Below are positions 1 through 7,481 of a stretch of 39,181 nt of DNA, piece by piece; position 1 is the stretch's first letter; each line of letters opens with the position of its first letter. The stretch covers positions 1 through 39,181 of the forward strand of contig ONJY01000021.1 in the NCBI GenBank assembly GCA_900318275.1, given 5' to 3'. A program made the position numbers and the translations under genes. Under the pieces are notes generated by a model. The model was given only the letters and a program-made list of their open reading frames with translations. It was not told where the DNA came from and made no database searches. Source of the DNA: an uncultured Bacteroidales bacterium (GTDB taxonomy: Bacteria > Bacteroidota > Bacteroidia > Bacteroidales > P3).

Positions 1-64
1 ATTACGCCATATCCGCATGGTATTCAATGTTGTTGCATTTTCTCTGCTTGTGCAAACGAGAGTG

Positions 65-72
65 CAAAGATA
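65..72 (-). promoter_or_regulatory. Bacteroidota -7 promoter element, reading off the left edge
   Basis: The minus strand reads TATCTTTG here, preceded by GTTG and an A tract, the same arrangement as in front of purA. Transcription would start near position 59 and run leftward out of the window. The first in-frame ATG that stays open to the edge is at 18 (minus), giving only six codons (MRIWRN), so the gene it serves cannot be identified. No good -33 TTTG is visible. Confidence 0.5.
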
Positions 73-129
73 CAACTTTTTTCGGACATAGATGATTTTT
101 GTGTGTTGCCGTGTAAAATATTTCCCTTG

Positions 130-630
130 CTATGCAAGGCCGGGTTGGTCGGGCAGGGTGGGGAGGAGGTCGGCCAGCAGGCCGATGAGATCTTGGTCGG
201 CAGGGAGCCACTGCACGTCGCGGAGGGTTCCGGTGTCGAGCCAGCGGGCTGCGTGGTGCTCGTTGAGGGTGAAGCCGCCGTCGTGCAGGCGGCAGAGAAA
301 GCAGTGCATGGTGAGGTGGAAGTCGGGGTAGTCGTAGTCGACGGTGGTGAGGAACTTGTCGATTGCGATGTCGGCATTCAGCTCTTCGTGTATCTCGCGG
401 ACAAGGGCTTCCTCAGGGCTTTCGCCGGGCTGGATTTTGCCGCCGGGGAACTCCCACCAGCCTTCCCACGGACCGTAGCCACGCTGTGTGGCAAGAACGG
501 TGTTGCCACGGCGGATGACGGCGGCCACCACTTCGACGGTTCTGCGTGCCGGCTGCCCGGATTCCTTTTTGCGTCGGAAAAGCATCTCCGGCGGGCCGTA
601 CATGACGGCTATGGGTTTGTGTTTTTCCAT
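130..630 (-). CDS. Nudix hydrolase, MutT-like (deoxy)nucleoside triphosphate pyrophosphohydrolase
   Basis: About 166 residues. A complete Nudix box is visible: GGKIQPGE, seven residues, then REIHEELN, matching G-x5-E-x7-RE-U-x-EE except that the usual Gly after EEL is Asn. The preceding GYGPWEGWWEFPGG is typical of the MutT/NudG group, which hydrolyses oxidised or non-canonical nucleoside triphosphates to monophosphates. The exact substrate is not deducible. An upstream in-frame start at 675 lies on the far side of a strong terminator hairpin (638-667), so translation from there is unlikely. The ATG at 630 (MEKHKPIAV) is chosen; the ATG at 603 is a third option. No ribosome-binding site is evident. 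It is the last gene before the left edge and has no clear promoter of its own, so it may depend on read-through of the terminator. Confidence 0.85.
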   Translation of the reverse strand: MEKHKPIAVMYGPPEMLFRRKKESGQPARRTVEVVAAVIRRGNTVLATQRGYGPWEGWWEFPGGKIQPGESPEEALVREIHEELNADIAIDKFLTTVDYDYPDFHLTMHCFLCRLHDGGFTLNEHHAARWLDTGTLRDVQWLPADQDLIGLLADLLPTLPDQPGLA

Positions 631-637
631 GTCGGTT

Positions 638-667
638 AAAAAAAACTCCGCCACCGAAGTGGCGGAG
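638..667 (-). terminator. Rho-independent terminator with TTCG tetraloop
   Basis: On the minus strand a perfect 9-bp stem (CTCCGCCAC / GTGGCGGAG) closes a TTCG loop, the very stable C(UUCG)G tetraloop. It is followed by eight T. It lies 25 nt past the stop of the PepSY-like gene and ends only 7 nt before the preferred start of the Nudix gene. Confidence 0.85.
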
Positions 668-692
668 ACTACCAAAAATTATGAAAACAAAA

Positions 693-1748
693 TTACTGTA
701 TGTCGTTCTTGTCGAGAGGCTGAGCCAGCAGGCCAGTGAAGTTGCCGCCGGCGTCAAACTCCATGCGGGTGTATTTGAGTTTGTTGCCCAGTCCGCGCAC
801 TTTCTGGCTTACGACGACGTAGGTGTAGGGCTTGGGTTTCTTGTTGTCGACGGGGTCGCGGTACTTGGAGTTGTACTCGTAGACGACCATTTTCTCGATC
901 TTGTAGCGTTCGCCGTTGAATTTCTCCTCGATGTATTTCTTGATGGAGCTGTTGTAGCGGTCTTTGTCGAGGGTCTTGCCGGTCATGATGGGGAGCTCGG
1001 AGGCGATGCTGTAGACGGCTTCCATCTCGACTTTCTGTGCGTTGCTGAAGTAGGCTACGGCGTACTCGTCGTCGCGGAGGACCCATTCGGGGCCGTATTT
1101 GACGCGTTTGCCATAGGCTTTGTCGAACTGCTCGGCTATCTTGGCGCTGGGTGCGAACTGCTCGACCTGCGGCTCGTCGACCTTGGGAGTGGGACGGCGG
1201 CGATCGCGGCTGCTCTCGGTGCCGGTCTTCTTGCTGACCTTCTCATCGTCGGCGTCGGGGTTGTTGTGGGTGTAGTAGTCGCGCTTGACGGCCTCGGGGT
1301 CGGGTGCGTTGCTCTTCATGAGTTTTCCGCGGGTGTCGAAGACCATCTCGCAGTCGTTCTCGGCGATGCCTTTCTTGATGATAATCATACGGTAGTAGTT
1401 GTCGCCGTTCATCTCTTCGACATACTCGATGCCTTTGATGCGGTAGCCCGGGTAGTTGTTGACGAAGTAGGTGTTCATCATCGTGGGGCACTCCTCGACC
1501 TTGACGGGGAAAGTGCTGTACTGCCAGTCGCCGCCGGCGGTGAAGTAGGAGCGGCCGTTCTGGCCGTCGATGACGAGCTCGGCGATGTACTGACCGGGTG
1601 CCTGATACCAAGTGCGTACCTTGTAGGAGTCGTAGGTCTTCTCCAGAGCCATCAGCACCGACCGCGGGACGGCGGTTTCTTTGATTTTGGTCTGTGCACC
1701 GGCGATCAGTGGCAGCACCATGAGTGCGAGCAAAACTATCTTCTTCAT
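693..1748 (-). CDS. secreted PepSY-like (BLIP-like fold) protein
   Basis: 351 residues with a clear signal peptide (MKKIVLLALMVLPLIAGA, cleavage before QT). Two regions resemble the PepSY-like family common in Bacteroidota exported proteins: residues about 22-125 (VPRSVLMALEKTYDSYKV...) and about 200-340. Each has short beta hairpins with a YxAELxIDGQ-like or VVYEYNSKY strand. A low-complexity charged linker (about 165-195, KKTGTESSRDRRRPTPK) separates them. Function is unknown; family members are thought to be periplasmic binding or inhibitor-like modules, and no catalytic motif is visible. The 39-nt gap to purA upstream holds no -7 box, so it is probably co-transcribed with purA and ends at the terminator at 638-667. 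Confidence 0.65.
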   Translation of the reverse strand: MKKIVLLALMVLPLIAGAQTKIKETAVPRSVLMALEKTYDSYKVRTWYQAPGQYIAELVIDGQNGRSYFTAGGDWQYSTFPVKVEECPTMMNTYFVNNYPGYRIKGIEYVEEMNGDNYYRMIIIKKGIAENDCEMVFDTRGKLMKSNAPDPEAVKRDYYTHNNPDADDEKVSKKTGTESSRDRRRPTPKVDEPQVEQFAPSAKIAEQFDKAYGKRVKYGPEWVLRDDEYAVAYFSNAQKVEMEAVYSIASELPIMTGKTLDKDRYNSSIKKYIEEKFNGERYKIEKMVVYEYNSKYRDPVDNKKPKPYTYVVVSQKVRGLGNKLKYTRMEFDAGGNFTGLLAQPLDKNDIQ

Positions 1749-1787
1749 ATCGGTGTGTTTTTCTATTTTGTATTCTTTTGGTTCACT

Positions 1788-3086
1788 TTATTGCGCCTTG
1801 AACAGGACATCCTTGCGGTCGGGGCTGATGCTGACGGCGGCGATGCGGACGCCCGTCTGCTGCTCGATGGCTGCGAGGTAGTCTTTGAGTTTCTGTGGCA
1901 GGGCGTTGTATTCGGTGATGCCCTGCAGGCTCTGCTTCCATCCGTCGAAGGGTGTGAGCACGGGGTCGATGTGCACGGTGTTGTACTCGAAGGGTATCTC
2001 GTCGGTGCGCTTGCCCTCGATGTCGTAGTGTGTGCACATGTTGACGGTGTCGAAGTCGTTCATCACGTCGGGCTTGGTGACGTAGAGCTCGGTGACGCCG
2101 TTGATCATGCAGGCGTAGCGGAGCGCGGGCAGGTCGATCCAGCCGCAGCGGCGCGGACGGCCTGTTGTGGCACCGTATTCGTGACCCAGCTCGCAGAGCT
2201 TGGCGCCTGTCTGGTCGAAGAGTTCGGTGGGGAAGGGGCCTGCGCCGACGCGTGTGCAGTAGGCTTTGGTGATACCCATGACGCGGCCGATAGCTGTTGG
2301 GGCCACGCCGAGGCCGGTGCAGACGCCTGCGGTGATGGTGTTGCTGCTGGTGACGAAGGGGTAGGTGCCGAAGTCTATGTCGAGCATCATGGCCTGAGCG
2401 CCCTCGGCCAGCACCTTCTTGTTGTCCTTGAGGCACTGGTTGATGAGGTACTCGCTGTTGACGAAACGGAAGCGCTTGAGGGTGTCGAGGCTTGCCATCC
2501 ACTGCTGCTCGTACTCGTCGAGGTTCATGCCGTCGATGCGGAAAGCGTCGACGTCGAAGCCGAGGGTCTTAGCCATGCGGAGGTGCTGTGCCTTGAGCAT
2601 CTCGTAGCGCTCGCGGAAGTCGGAGGCCAGCGTGTCGCCCACGCGGAGGCCGGTACGGGCAATCTTGTCGGTGTAGGCGGGGCCGATACCTTTCAGCGTG
2701 GAGCCAATCTTCATGTTGCCTTTGGCCTGCTCGTTGGCGGCGTCCATCATGCGGTGGCTGGGCAGTATGAGGTGAGCCTTCTTGCTCACGTAGAGGTTCT
2801 GCGTGGCGTCGACGCCTTTGGCGGCGAGCTCCTCAATCTCCTGCTTGAAGATGCGTGGCTCGATGAGCACGCCGTTGCCTATGAGGTTGAGTTTGTCTTT
2901 ATGGAAGATACCCGACGGTATGATATGCAGCACATGCTTCATGCCGTTGAACTCCAGCGTATGGCCTGCGTTGGGGCCGCCTTGGAAACGGGCAATCACA
3001 TCGTAGTTTGGGGTCAGCACGTCGACGATTTTGCCTTTGCCCTCGTCGCCCCACTGCAGTCCCAGAAGAACATCTATCTTTGTCAT
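1788..3086 (-). CDS. purA: adenylosuccinate synthetase
   Basis: 432 residues, the normal bacterial length. It catalyses IMP + L-aspartate + GTP to adenylosuccinate, the first committed step to AMP, in the cytoplasm. The family signature QWGDEGKGK is at residues 11-19, with the catalytic Asp14 and the GTP-binding loop. GGPNAGHT at 36-43 contains His42, the second catalytic residue. GPAYTDKIARTGLR and the C-terminal nucleotide-binding segment (SISPDRKDV) are also present. The start at 3086 fits the family N-terminus (MTKIDVLLGLQWG). A promoter lies upstream at 3152-3159, and the PepSY-like gene follows closely. Purine synthesis is also represented by purH at 22751-24280. Confidence 0.97.
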   Translation of the reverse strand: MTKIDVLLGLQWGDEGKGKIVDVLTPNYDVIARFQGGPNAGHTLEFNGMKHVLHIIPSGIFHKDKLNLIGNGVLIEPRIFKQEIEELAAKGVDATQNLYVSKKAHLILPSHRMMDAANEQAKGNMKIGSTLKGIGPAYTDKIARTGLRVGDTLASDFRERYEMLKAQHLRMAKTLGFDVDAFRIDGMNLDEYEQQWMASLDTLKRFRFVNSEYLINQCLKDNKKVLAEGAQAMMLDIDFGTYPFVTSSNTITAGVCTGLGVAPTAIGRVMGITKAYCTRVGAGPFPTELFDQTGAKLCELGHEYGATTGRPRRCGWIDLPALRYACMINGVTELYVTKPDVMNDFDTVNMCTHYDIEGKRTDEIPFEYNTVHIDPVLTPFDGWKQSLQGITEYNALPQKLKDYLAAIEQQTGVRIAAVSISPDRKDVLFKAQ

Positions 3087-3151
3087 TGTCTTTTATTTGT
3101 CTTTATCAGTTAGTCATTCCGCACAGCTCACTCCCCACTATTATCGCGATG

Positions 3152-3159
3152 CAAAGATA
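3152..3159 (-). promoter_or_regulatory. purA promoter, -7 element
   Basis: The minus strand reads TATCTTTG preceded by an AAAAAAGTTG tract, so transcription should start near 3146 and leave a leader of about 60 nt before purA. The tract is nearly identical to those at 65-72 and 17032-17039. The -33 region is AT-rich but has no clean TTTG. Confidence 0.65.
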
Positions 3160-3194
3160 CAACTTTTTTTCATACTATAGTAAAATATTTTCCA

Positions 3195-3686
3195 CTACCA
3201 CTTGAACGACCTGTTCCACAGGCGGCTGTTGTAGTCGGCGTTGAGGCGGTTCATGATATGGTACAGCGGGGTGACGTCTTTGGTGTATTTGATGCCGCGA
3301 CGGTCGGCTTCGCGATAGATGAGGAACATAGTGTCTTCGCCATGGAACATCAGCAGACGGAACCACAGGTAAAGCAGGAGGAAGCTTTGCACAACGGGTA
3401 TGGACCACCAGGGGGCGTCGTCGCTGGCGACAAGGTACACCATAATAGCCGTCATGGGCACCATCACGATGAGACAGATAATGCCATTTGTTTTGAATGC
3501 CTCCCGCAGCTCCGCCTTGCTGTCGGCTTCGCGAACGCTCTCGGACCACTCCGACCGCAGCCGCTCAAGGTCGGCGGCGAAGGCTACGATGTCATCCTCC
3601 ACATAGTTGGTGCGCAGATGGCCGGGGCGGCGCTGCGATGACGCTGCACGGCGTCTACGGTATTGGTTGTCGCGCCGCACGGCCAT
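3195..3686 (-). CDS. hypothetical membrane protein with two transmembrane segments
   Basis: 163 residues. The N-terminus is strongly basic (RRDNQYRRRR), followed by a charged, probably helical stretch (about 35-65). Two hydrophobic segments come next, at about 68-88 (IICLIVMVPMTAIMVYLV) and 93-113 (WSIPVVQSFLLLYLWFRLL). The C-terminal soluble tail has YREADRRGIKYTKD and a Trp-rich end. I do not recognise the family. The start lies 3 nt past the stop of the preceding gene (3690-4298), so the two are almost certainly co-transcribed and translationally coupled. It ends just short of the purA promoter region. Confidence 0.7.
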   Translation of the reverse strand: MAVRRDNQYRRRRAASSQRRPGHLRTNYVEDDIVAFAADLERLRSEWSESVREADSKAELREAFKTNGIICLIVMVPMTAIMVYLVASDDAPWWSIPVVQSFLLLYLWFRLLMFHGEDTMFLIYREADRRGIKYTKDVTPLYHIMNRLNADYNSRLWNRSFKW

Positions 3687-3689
3687 ACG

Positions 3690-4298
3690 CTACTCGTCGC
3701 GTTTATGCTTGAACCATTCGACGAACTTCGGCAGGTCGTCCAGAGGCTGGAAGCCGCTCTTGAAGGGCTCCTCAGGCACGGGGACGGTCTCCATGTAGCC
3801 AATGAGCGTGGCGCAGTCGAACTCGCCCATCAGGGCCTCGAGGGTGACATAGACGCCCACTTGGAAGTCCTCGTCGTCGGGCTTGCTGCCCTCGACGGCG
3901 ATGCGGAGGCCCAGCATCTCGGGTTCCTCCTCGCACTCCAGCTGCTGGAAGTACATCTTGCGTGTGTCGAAGAGGTAGCGGTCGAAGCGCACCTTGAGCT
4001 CGGTGCCCATGGGTTGCTTGAAAGCCACAAACTCCCACCAGTCGAGGTCGGGAGCCGCATCGACGAGCTCCACCACATAGCGGAAGAGGTCGGTGTCGCC
4101 CTCGGCGGTGAAGGTCAGCGTGCGGCCGTTGGCGGTGGCGTCGCCTATCTCGTAGGTGAGTCCGTCGCAGTATTTGGTGAGCTGGTACTGCAGGGCGTTC
4201 TCCAGCTCATTACGTTGCTTGTCGTCGAGGTCGCCCAAGGCCACCAACTCCTCGTTGTGGTCAGTGAACCACTGCCAGAATATCTCTTTTTTTTCCAT
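3690..4298 (-). CDS. conserved hypothetical soluble protein (FWQWF N-terminus)
   Basis: 202 residues, acidic, with no signal peptide or membrane segment. The N-terminus MEKKEIFWQWFTDHNEEL is followed by an alpha/beta-looking body with WWEFVAFKQP near residues 106-115 and a C-terminal FVEWFKHKRDE. I recall similar proteins of unknown function in gut Bacteroidota but cannot assign a domain. It is the first gene of a two-gene unit with the membrane protein at 3195-3686. Its upstream region (4299-4333) has a T-rich tract directly abutting the GxxExxY cassette, so its native promoter may have been altered by that insertion. On the minus strand AAACTTTG near 4320 is a poor -7 candidate. Confidence 0.65.
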   Translation of the reverse strand: MEKKEIFWQWFTDHNEELVALGDLDDKQRNELENALQYQLTKYCDGLTYEIGDATANGRTLTFTAEGDTDLFRYVVELVDAAPDLDWWEFVAFKQPMGTELKVRFDRYLFDTRKMYFQQLECEEEPEMLGLRIAVEGSKPDDEDFQVGVYVTLEALMGEFDCATLIGYMETVPVPEEPFKSGFQPLDDLPKFVEWFKHKRDE

Positions 4299-4333
4299 AT
4301 CTTTTCTTTTCTTACGACAAAGTTTTTTTTATT

Positions 4334-4388
4334 TAACGACAACTTAGACAACACAGACAACTTATGAAAACGCAACATGCGTTTTCAT
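4334..4388. repeat. left inverted repeat of the GxxExxY cassette
   Basis: The outer 28 nt (4334-4361) hold three GACAAC units starting at 4338, 4347 and 4356, an exact 9-bp step. Next comes a perfect 10-bp hairpin, ATGAAAACGC / GCGTTTTCAT (4364-4373 and 4379-4388), with loop AACAT. The last base overlaps the stop codon of the enclosed gene. Compared with the reverse complement of the right copy, 25 of the outer 28 positions match. Confidence 0.85.
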
Positions 4389-4852
4389 TAACGGATGCTA
4401 TGGAACACTATGTTGTCATCGTATCTGTTTCTTAGTTTTTTGCCATCTGAATTGAGAATGACTCCCAATTCCTTGTCATAGTAATAGCGTTCAATTTCAG
4501 CATACAATGGGGCAAAGTTCACCAATATACCCACCATCGGTTTCACCAAATGCATATAGTTGTACAACTGTGCACGATGTTCCTTATTCAGGGCAGACAC
4601 CGATTTTAATTCCACAATGACACTTCCCTTACAAAAGAAGTCCAGAAAAAAGTTAGATTCCATCTGCCGTCCACGGTAAACGGGATGCACCGCTAATTCT
4701 CTCTCAAACGGTATGTTATCCATAGACAACTCCATTGCAAAACCCTCTTGATAAACCTTCTCATTCAAACCCGGCCCCAGTTCCTTCTTGACATTGTAAA
4801 TGGCGCCCATAACATCGTAACACTCGTCCTTATATTTCGCAATATCCACCAT
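4388..4852 (-). CDS. GxxExxY protein (PD-(D/E)xK nuclease-like)
   Basis: 154 residues. The defining G-x-x-E-x-x-Y motif is GLNEKVY at residues 28-34. A PD-(D/E)xK-type core follows: Asp71 in FFLDFF, then Glu81 and Lys83 in VELK, with a downstream Gln95 in AQLYNYM. This is the arrangement of a metal-dependent nuclease fold. The cellular role of the family is unknown and the nuclease activity is inferred from motif only. The gene is visibly richer in A/T than its neighbours and is enclosed by inverted repeats with internal hairpins, suggesting lateral arrival as a cassette. The start at 4852 lies 15 nt after the right-hand hairpin; no -7 box is obvious inside the cassette. Other genomes carry many dispersed copies of this family (general knowledge). 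Confidence 0.85.
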   Translation of the reverse strand: MVDIAKYKDECYDVMGAIYNVKKELGPGLNEKVYQEGFAMELSMDNIPFERELAVHPVYRGRQMESNFFLDFFCKGSVIVELKSVSALNKEHRAQLYNYMHLVKPMVGILVNFAPLYAEIERYYYDKELGVILNSDGKKLRNRYDDNIVFHSIR

Positions 4853-4867
4853 CTATCCACTTTTTTT

Positions 4868-4920
4868 TGAAACGCCTTGTTGGCGTTTCATCGTTGTCTG
4901 CGTTGTCTCTGTTGTCGTTA
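4868..4920. repeat. right inverted repeat of the GxxExxY cassette
   Basis: Read on the minus strand from 4920: TAACGACAAC, then AGAGACAAC and GCAGACAAC (9-bp step), then a 9-bp hairpin TGAAACGCC / GGCGTTTCA with loop AACAA, then eight A. It mirrors the copy at 4334-4388. Its outermost TAA is also the stop codon of murB (4918-4920). Confidence 0.85.
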
Positions 4921-5907
4921 GATAATAATAGCTTCGGGTTCGAGGGTTATGCTGAATTTATTTTGCACGTCGGCAACGATGGCGTCGGCCAAAGCGACGA
5001 CCTCGTCGCCCGTGCATCCGCCGAGGTTGTAAAGCACCAAGGCGTTCTGCGGCCACACTCCTACCCTGCCCATCGTCTTGCCCTTCCAGCCAGCCTTGTC
5101 TATCAGCCAACCAGCAGAAAGCTTGTAGTTCTGGTCATTCACCTTGTGAGCCTCAGGCATATCGGGATGGTCGGCTTTCAGACGGAGACAGGTAGCCTCG
5201 TCCACGACAGGATTCTTGAAGAAGCTGCCTGCCGAGCCATGCTCTTCGGGCTTCGGCAGCTTCTGCCAGCGCAAAGCGGTGATGCTGTCGCGCAGCGCCT
5301 GCGCCGTAGTGTGCGGCAAGCCCTCGAGGGCCTTGTAACTGAGGTTCGGCACGAAGGTGTCACGCAGGGCGAAAGTGACGTTGACAATAATCTCGCTGCC
5401 GTCGTGCTGCTCTTTGAAGCGCGAGGTGCGGTAGCCGAAACGGCATTCGTCACCCGTATAGCGATGGTATGTGCTGGTGCGCAGGTCGAAGGTCTCCACC
5501 TCCACCACCGTGTCCTTGGCTTCGGCACCGTAGGCTCCTACATTCTGCACCACAGCGGCACCCACGGTGCCGGGGATGGCGCTGAGGTTCTCAAGGCCGT
5601 AGAGGTCATGGTCGAGTGCCCACTGCACGAGGTCGTCCATCTTCATGCCTGCCCATGCCGTCACACGGCCGCTGTCGCCCATGGTGACGCGTGCCTCGGG
5701 TGCCAGGGTCAGCACGAAGCCGTCATAGTCGTGCGTGAACACCACGTCGCTTCCAGCACCAATGATGAACCATGGGTTGTTGCCCAAGAGCGGCGACAGG
5801 TCGAGGTCGTCGCAGTCCTCTATCACCACCAGGCGGCGGGCTTTGGCGGCGATGCCGAATGTATTGAAAGCCTTCAGCGGAGCGTTGCGGTAAATCTTCA
5901 TGCCCAT
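4918..5907 (-). CDS. murB: UDP-N-acetylenolpyruvoylglucosamine reductase
   Basis: 329 residues, close to the E. coli-type (type I) enzyme. It reduces UDP-GlcNAc-enolpyruvate to UDP-MurNAc with NADPH and FAD, the second committed step of peptidoglycan precursor synthesis. FAD-binding features: IGAGSDVVF (about 49-57; Asp where Asn is usual), NLSAIPGTVGAAVVQNVGAYG (about 107-127). The catalytic Ser is Ser228 in GSAGSFFKNP, and the C-terminal catalytic Glu lies in TLEPEAI. The stop codon coincides with the outer end of the GxxExxY cassette. It is 160 nt downstream of the MATE gene, with no strong promoter between, only a weak TAAAATTG on the minus strand near 5925, so it may be the tail of the ileS-led transcript. 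Confidence 0.95.
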   Translation of the reverse strand: MGMKIYRNAPLKAFNTFGIAAKARRLVVIEDCDDLDLSPLLGNNPWFIIGAGSDVVFTHDYDGFVLTLAPEARVTMGDSGRVTAWAGMKMDDLVQWALDHDLYGLENLSAIPGTVGAAVVQNVGAYGAEAKDTVVEVETFDLRTSTYHRYTGDECRFGYRTSRFKEQHDGSEIIVNVTFALRDTFVPNLSYKALEGLPHTTAQALRDSITALRWQKLPKPEEHGSAGSFFKNPVVDEATCLRLKADHPDMPEAHKVNDQNYKLSAGWLIDKAGWKGKTMGRVGVWPQNALVLYNLGGCTGDEVVALADAIVADVQNKFSITLEPEAIII

Positions 5908-5977
5908 AACAACGTGGCGGCGACAATTTTATTGTGCCATCGGCAACAAAAACAGGCACCGAAGCCTCGCCGCCGTG

Positions 5978-6032
5978 ACGGCATTTCGACGGCCATTCAA
6001 TGGTTGATTTACGGCAGTTTGACACTTGAAAC
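5978..6032. repeat. degenerate 11-bp-phased ACGGC array
   Basis: ACGGC occurs at 5978, 5989 and 6011, steps of 11 and 22, with a decayed unit at 6000 (ATGGTTG) and another at 6022. The units resemble the ACGGCTACTAA repeats at 17135-17189 and 24538-24592. This could be a worn-out member of the same family or chance; confidence is low. The rest of the murB-MATE spacer shows nothing. Confidence 0.3.
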
Positions 6033-6067
6033 CGCAAAACAACCGTAGAAAGTATGATGGCAGGCGC

Positions 6068-7477
6068 CTACTCTTCGCCCGTGGGGCCGGCTTCCTTGCG
6101 GGGCTTGCGCACCGGCGGCACGTAGCCGGGATGGAAGACCTTGCGCTGCGACATGAGCAGCAGGGCGGCAAGGATAGCTCCGAGGACGTCGCAGACGGTG
6201 CAGGTGAGCCACACGCCCGTGAGGCCATCGCCGCCGGCGTTGACCATCAGGGCGGGGATGATGAACATCAGGGGGATGAGGAAGAGCACCTGGCGCGAGA
6301 GGCTTGTGGTGATGGCTATCCAGGGCTTGTCGATGCTCTGGAAGAACTGTGAGTTGGTGATGGTGAATGCAATGAGTGGCATCATGACGTTGAGGTAGCG
6401 CATGGCCGGCACCCCTATGTCGAGCAGCGCTGTGCTATCGGTGAAGGCTCGCAGGATGATGCGCGGCACCACCACTGCCAGCAAGGCGCCCAGGGTGCCG
6501 ACGACGAGGGAGACCTTCATGGTGAGGATGAAGACATCCTTGAGGCGGTGGTTGTGGCCAGCGCCGTAGTTGTAGCCAGCAATGGGTTGCATACCTTGGC
6601 AGAGGCCCAAGATAAACATGACTAGGAAGGAGCCGTAGGTGTTGACGATGCCGTAGGCACCCACGGCGAGGTCGCCGCCGTAGCGTATGAGCTGACGGTT
6701 GAGGAGGGCGACGACAAAGGAGGCGGCAAAGTTCATCAGGAAGGGGCTCATGCCTATGAGCAGCACGTTGCGGAAGATATAGAGCTTGGGGGCCCATGCG
6801 TGGCGCTTGAAGCGGATGAAGCTCTTGGGGCTGACGAAGTGAAGCACCGCGACAACGGCGGTCGAGGCCATGGAGAGAGTTGTGGCCCATGCTGCACCGG
6901 CGATGCCAAGACCGAGGACGCTGATGAAGATAGCGTCGAGGAAGATGTTGAGTACCGCGCCGCCGGCCATGATCCACATGCTCTTGGTGGGGTATCCGCT
7001 GGCGCGTATCAGGCCGGTGAGGTTGAAAGTCATGGTGGTGAGGAACATGCCCGGAAGGACTATCTGCATGTACTCGCGGGCATAGCCGATGGTGTCGAGC
7101 GAGGCGCCGAAGAGTTCAAGGATGCGATCCATGAAGAGGTAGCCGCCGGTGACGAAGAGGAAGCCGAAGAAGAAGGTGAGCAGCATGCTGTTGCCCAGAA
7201 TCTTCTCGGCCCAGCGCACGTCCTTGCGGCCGAGCACTATGCTCATGCGGCTTGAGGCGCCGACGCCGACGAGGGAACCGAGGGCATGGATGATGTTCAT
7301 TATCGGCAGCGTGATGGCGAGGCCGGCGATGGCCAGCGCACCCACATACTGTCCAAGGAAGACGCGGTCGACAATGTTGTAGATAGAGGCCACCACCTGG
7401 GTGATGACGGCAGGCAGGGCGTACTGCAACAGCAGCGCACCTACAGGCTTGGTCTCCAGCTCTCTGATGTTATCCAT
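6068..7477 (-). CDS. MATE family efflux transporter
   Basis: 469 residues with about 12 hydrophobic segments in two pseudo-repeated halves, the normal size for the multidrug and toxic compound extrusion family (Na+- or H+-driven export across the inner membrane). Recognisable features are ELETKPVGALLLQYALPAV near the N-terminus, ALGSLVGVGASSRMSIVLGRKD at about 71-92, and QGMQPIAGYNYGAG in the second half (the conserved Q-P-x-x-G-x-N-x-G). The C-terminus is soluble and charged (RKPRKEAGPTGEE). Its start is 4 nt after the patatin gene stop, so the two are co-transcribed. The substrate is unknown. Confidence 0.92.
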   Translation of the reverse strand: MDNIRELETKPVGALLLQYALPAVITQVVASIYNIVDRVFLGQYVGALAIAGLAITLPIMNIIHALGSLVGVGASSRMSIVLGRKDVRWAEKILGNSMLLTFFFGFLFVTGGYLFMDRILELFGASLDTIGYAREYMQIVLPGMFLTTMTFNLTGLIRASGYPTKSMWIMAGGAVLNIFLDAIFISVLGLGIAGAAWATTLSMASTAVVAVLHFVSPKSFIRFKRHAWAPKLYIFRNVLLIGMSPFLMNFAASFVVALLNRQLIRYGGDLAVGAYGIVNTYGSFLVMFILGLCQGMQPIAGYNYGAGHNHRLKDVFILTMKVSLVVGTLGALLAVVVPRIILRAFTDSTALLDIGVPAMRYLNVMMPLIAFTITNSQFFQSIDKPWIAITTSLSRQVLFLIPLMFIIPALMVNAGGDGLTGVWLTCTVCDVLGAILAALLLMSQRKVFHPGYVPPVRKPRKEAGPTGEE

Positions 7478-7481
7478 GCGA

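Larger units (their letters stand above)
4334..4920. mobile_element. putative mobile cassette carrying a GxxExxY gene
   Basis: A 587-bp unit: inverted repeat, hairpin, GxxExxY gene, hairpin, inverted repeat. There is no transposase, so if mobile it would be non-autonomous or use the nuclease-like protein itself. The boundaries are sharp: similarity between the two ends stops within a few bases outside the TAACGACAAC termini. No target-site duplication could be assigned with confidence. The composition shift inside the unit supports insertion between murB and the hypothetical gene at 3690-4298. Confidence 0.55.

Noticed and set aside
681-3113. 810-codon open frame on the plus strand
   Set aside because: It lies antisense to the PepSY-like gene and purA. 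Its Val/Ala/Leu/Asp/Gly-rich translation has no family features; long shadow frames are expected in this GC-rich sequence.
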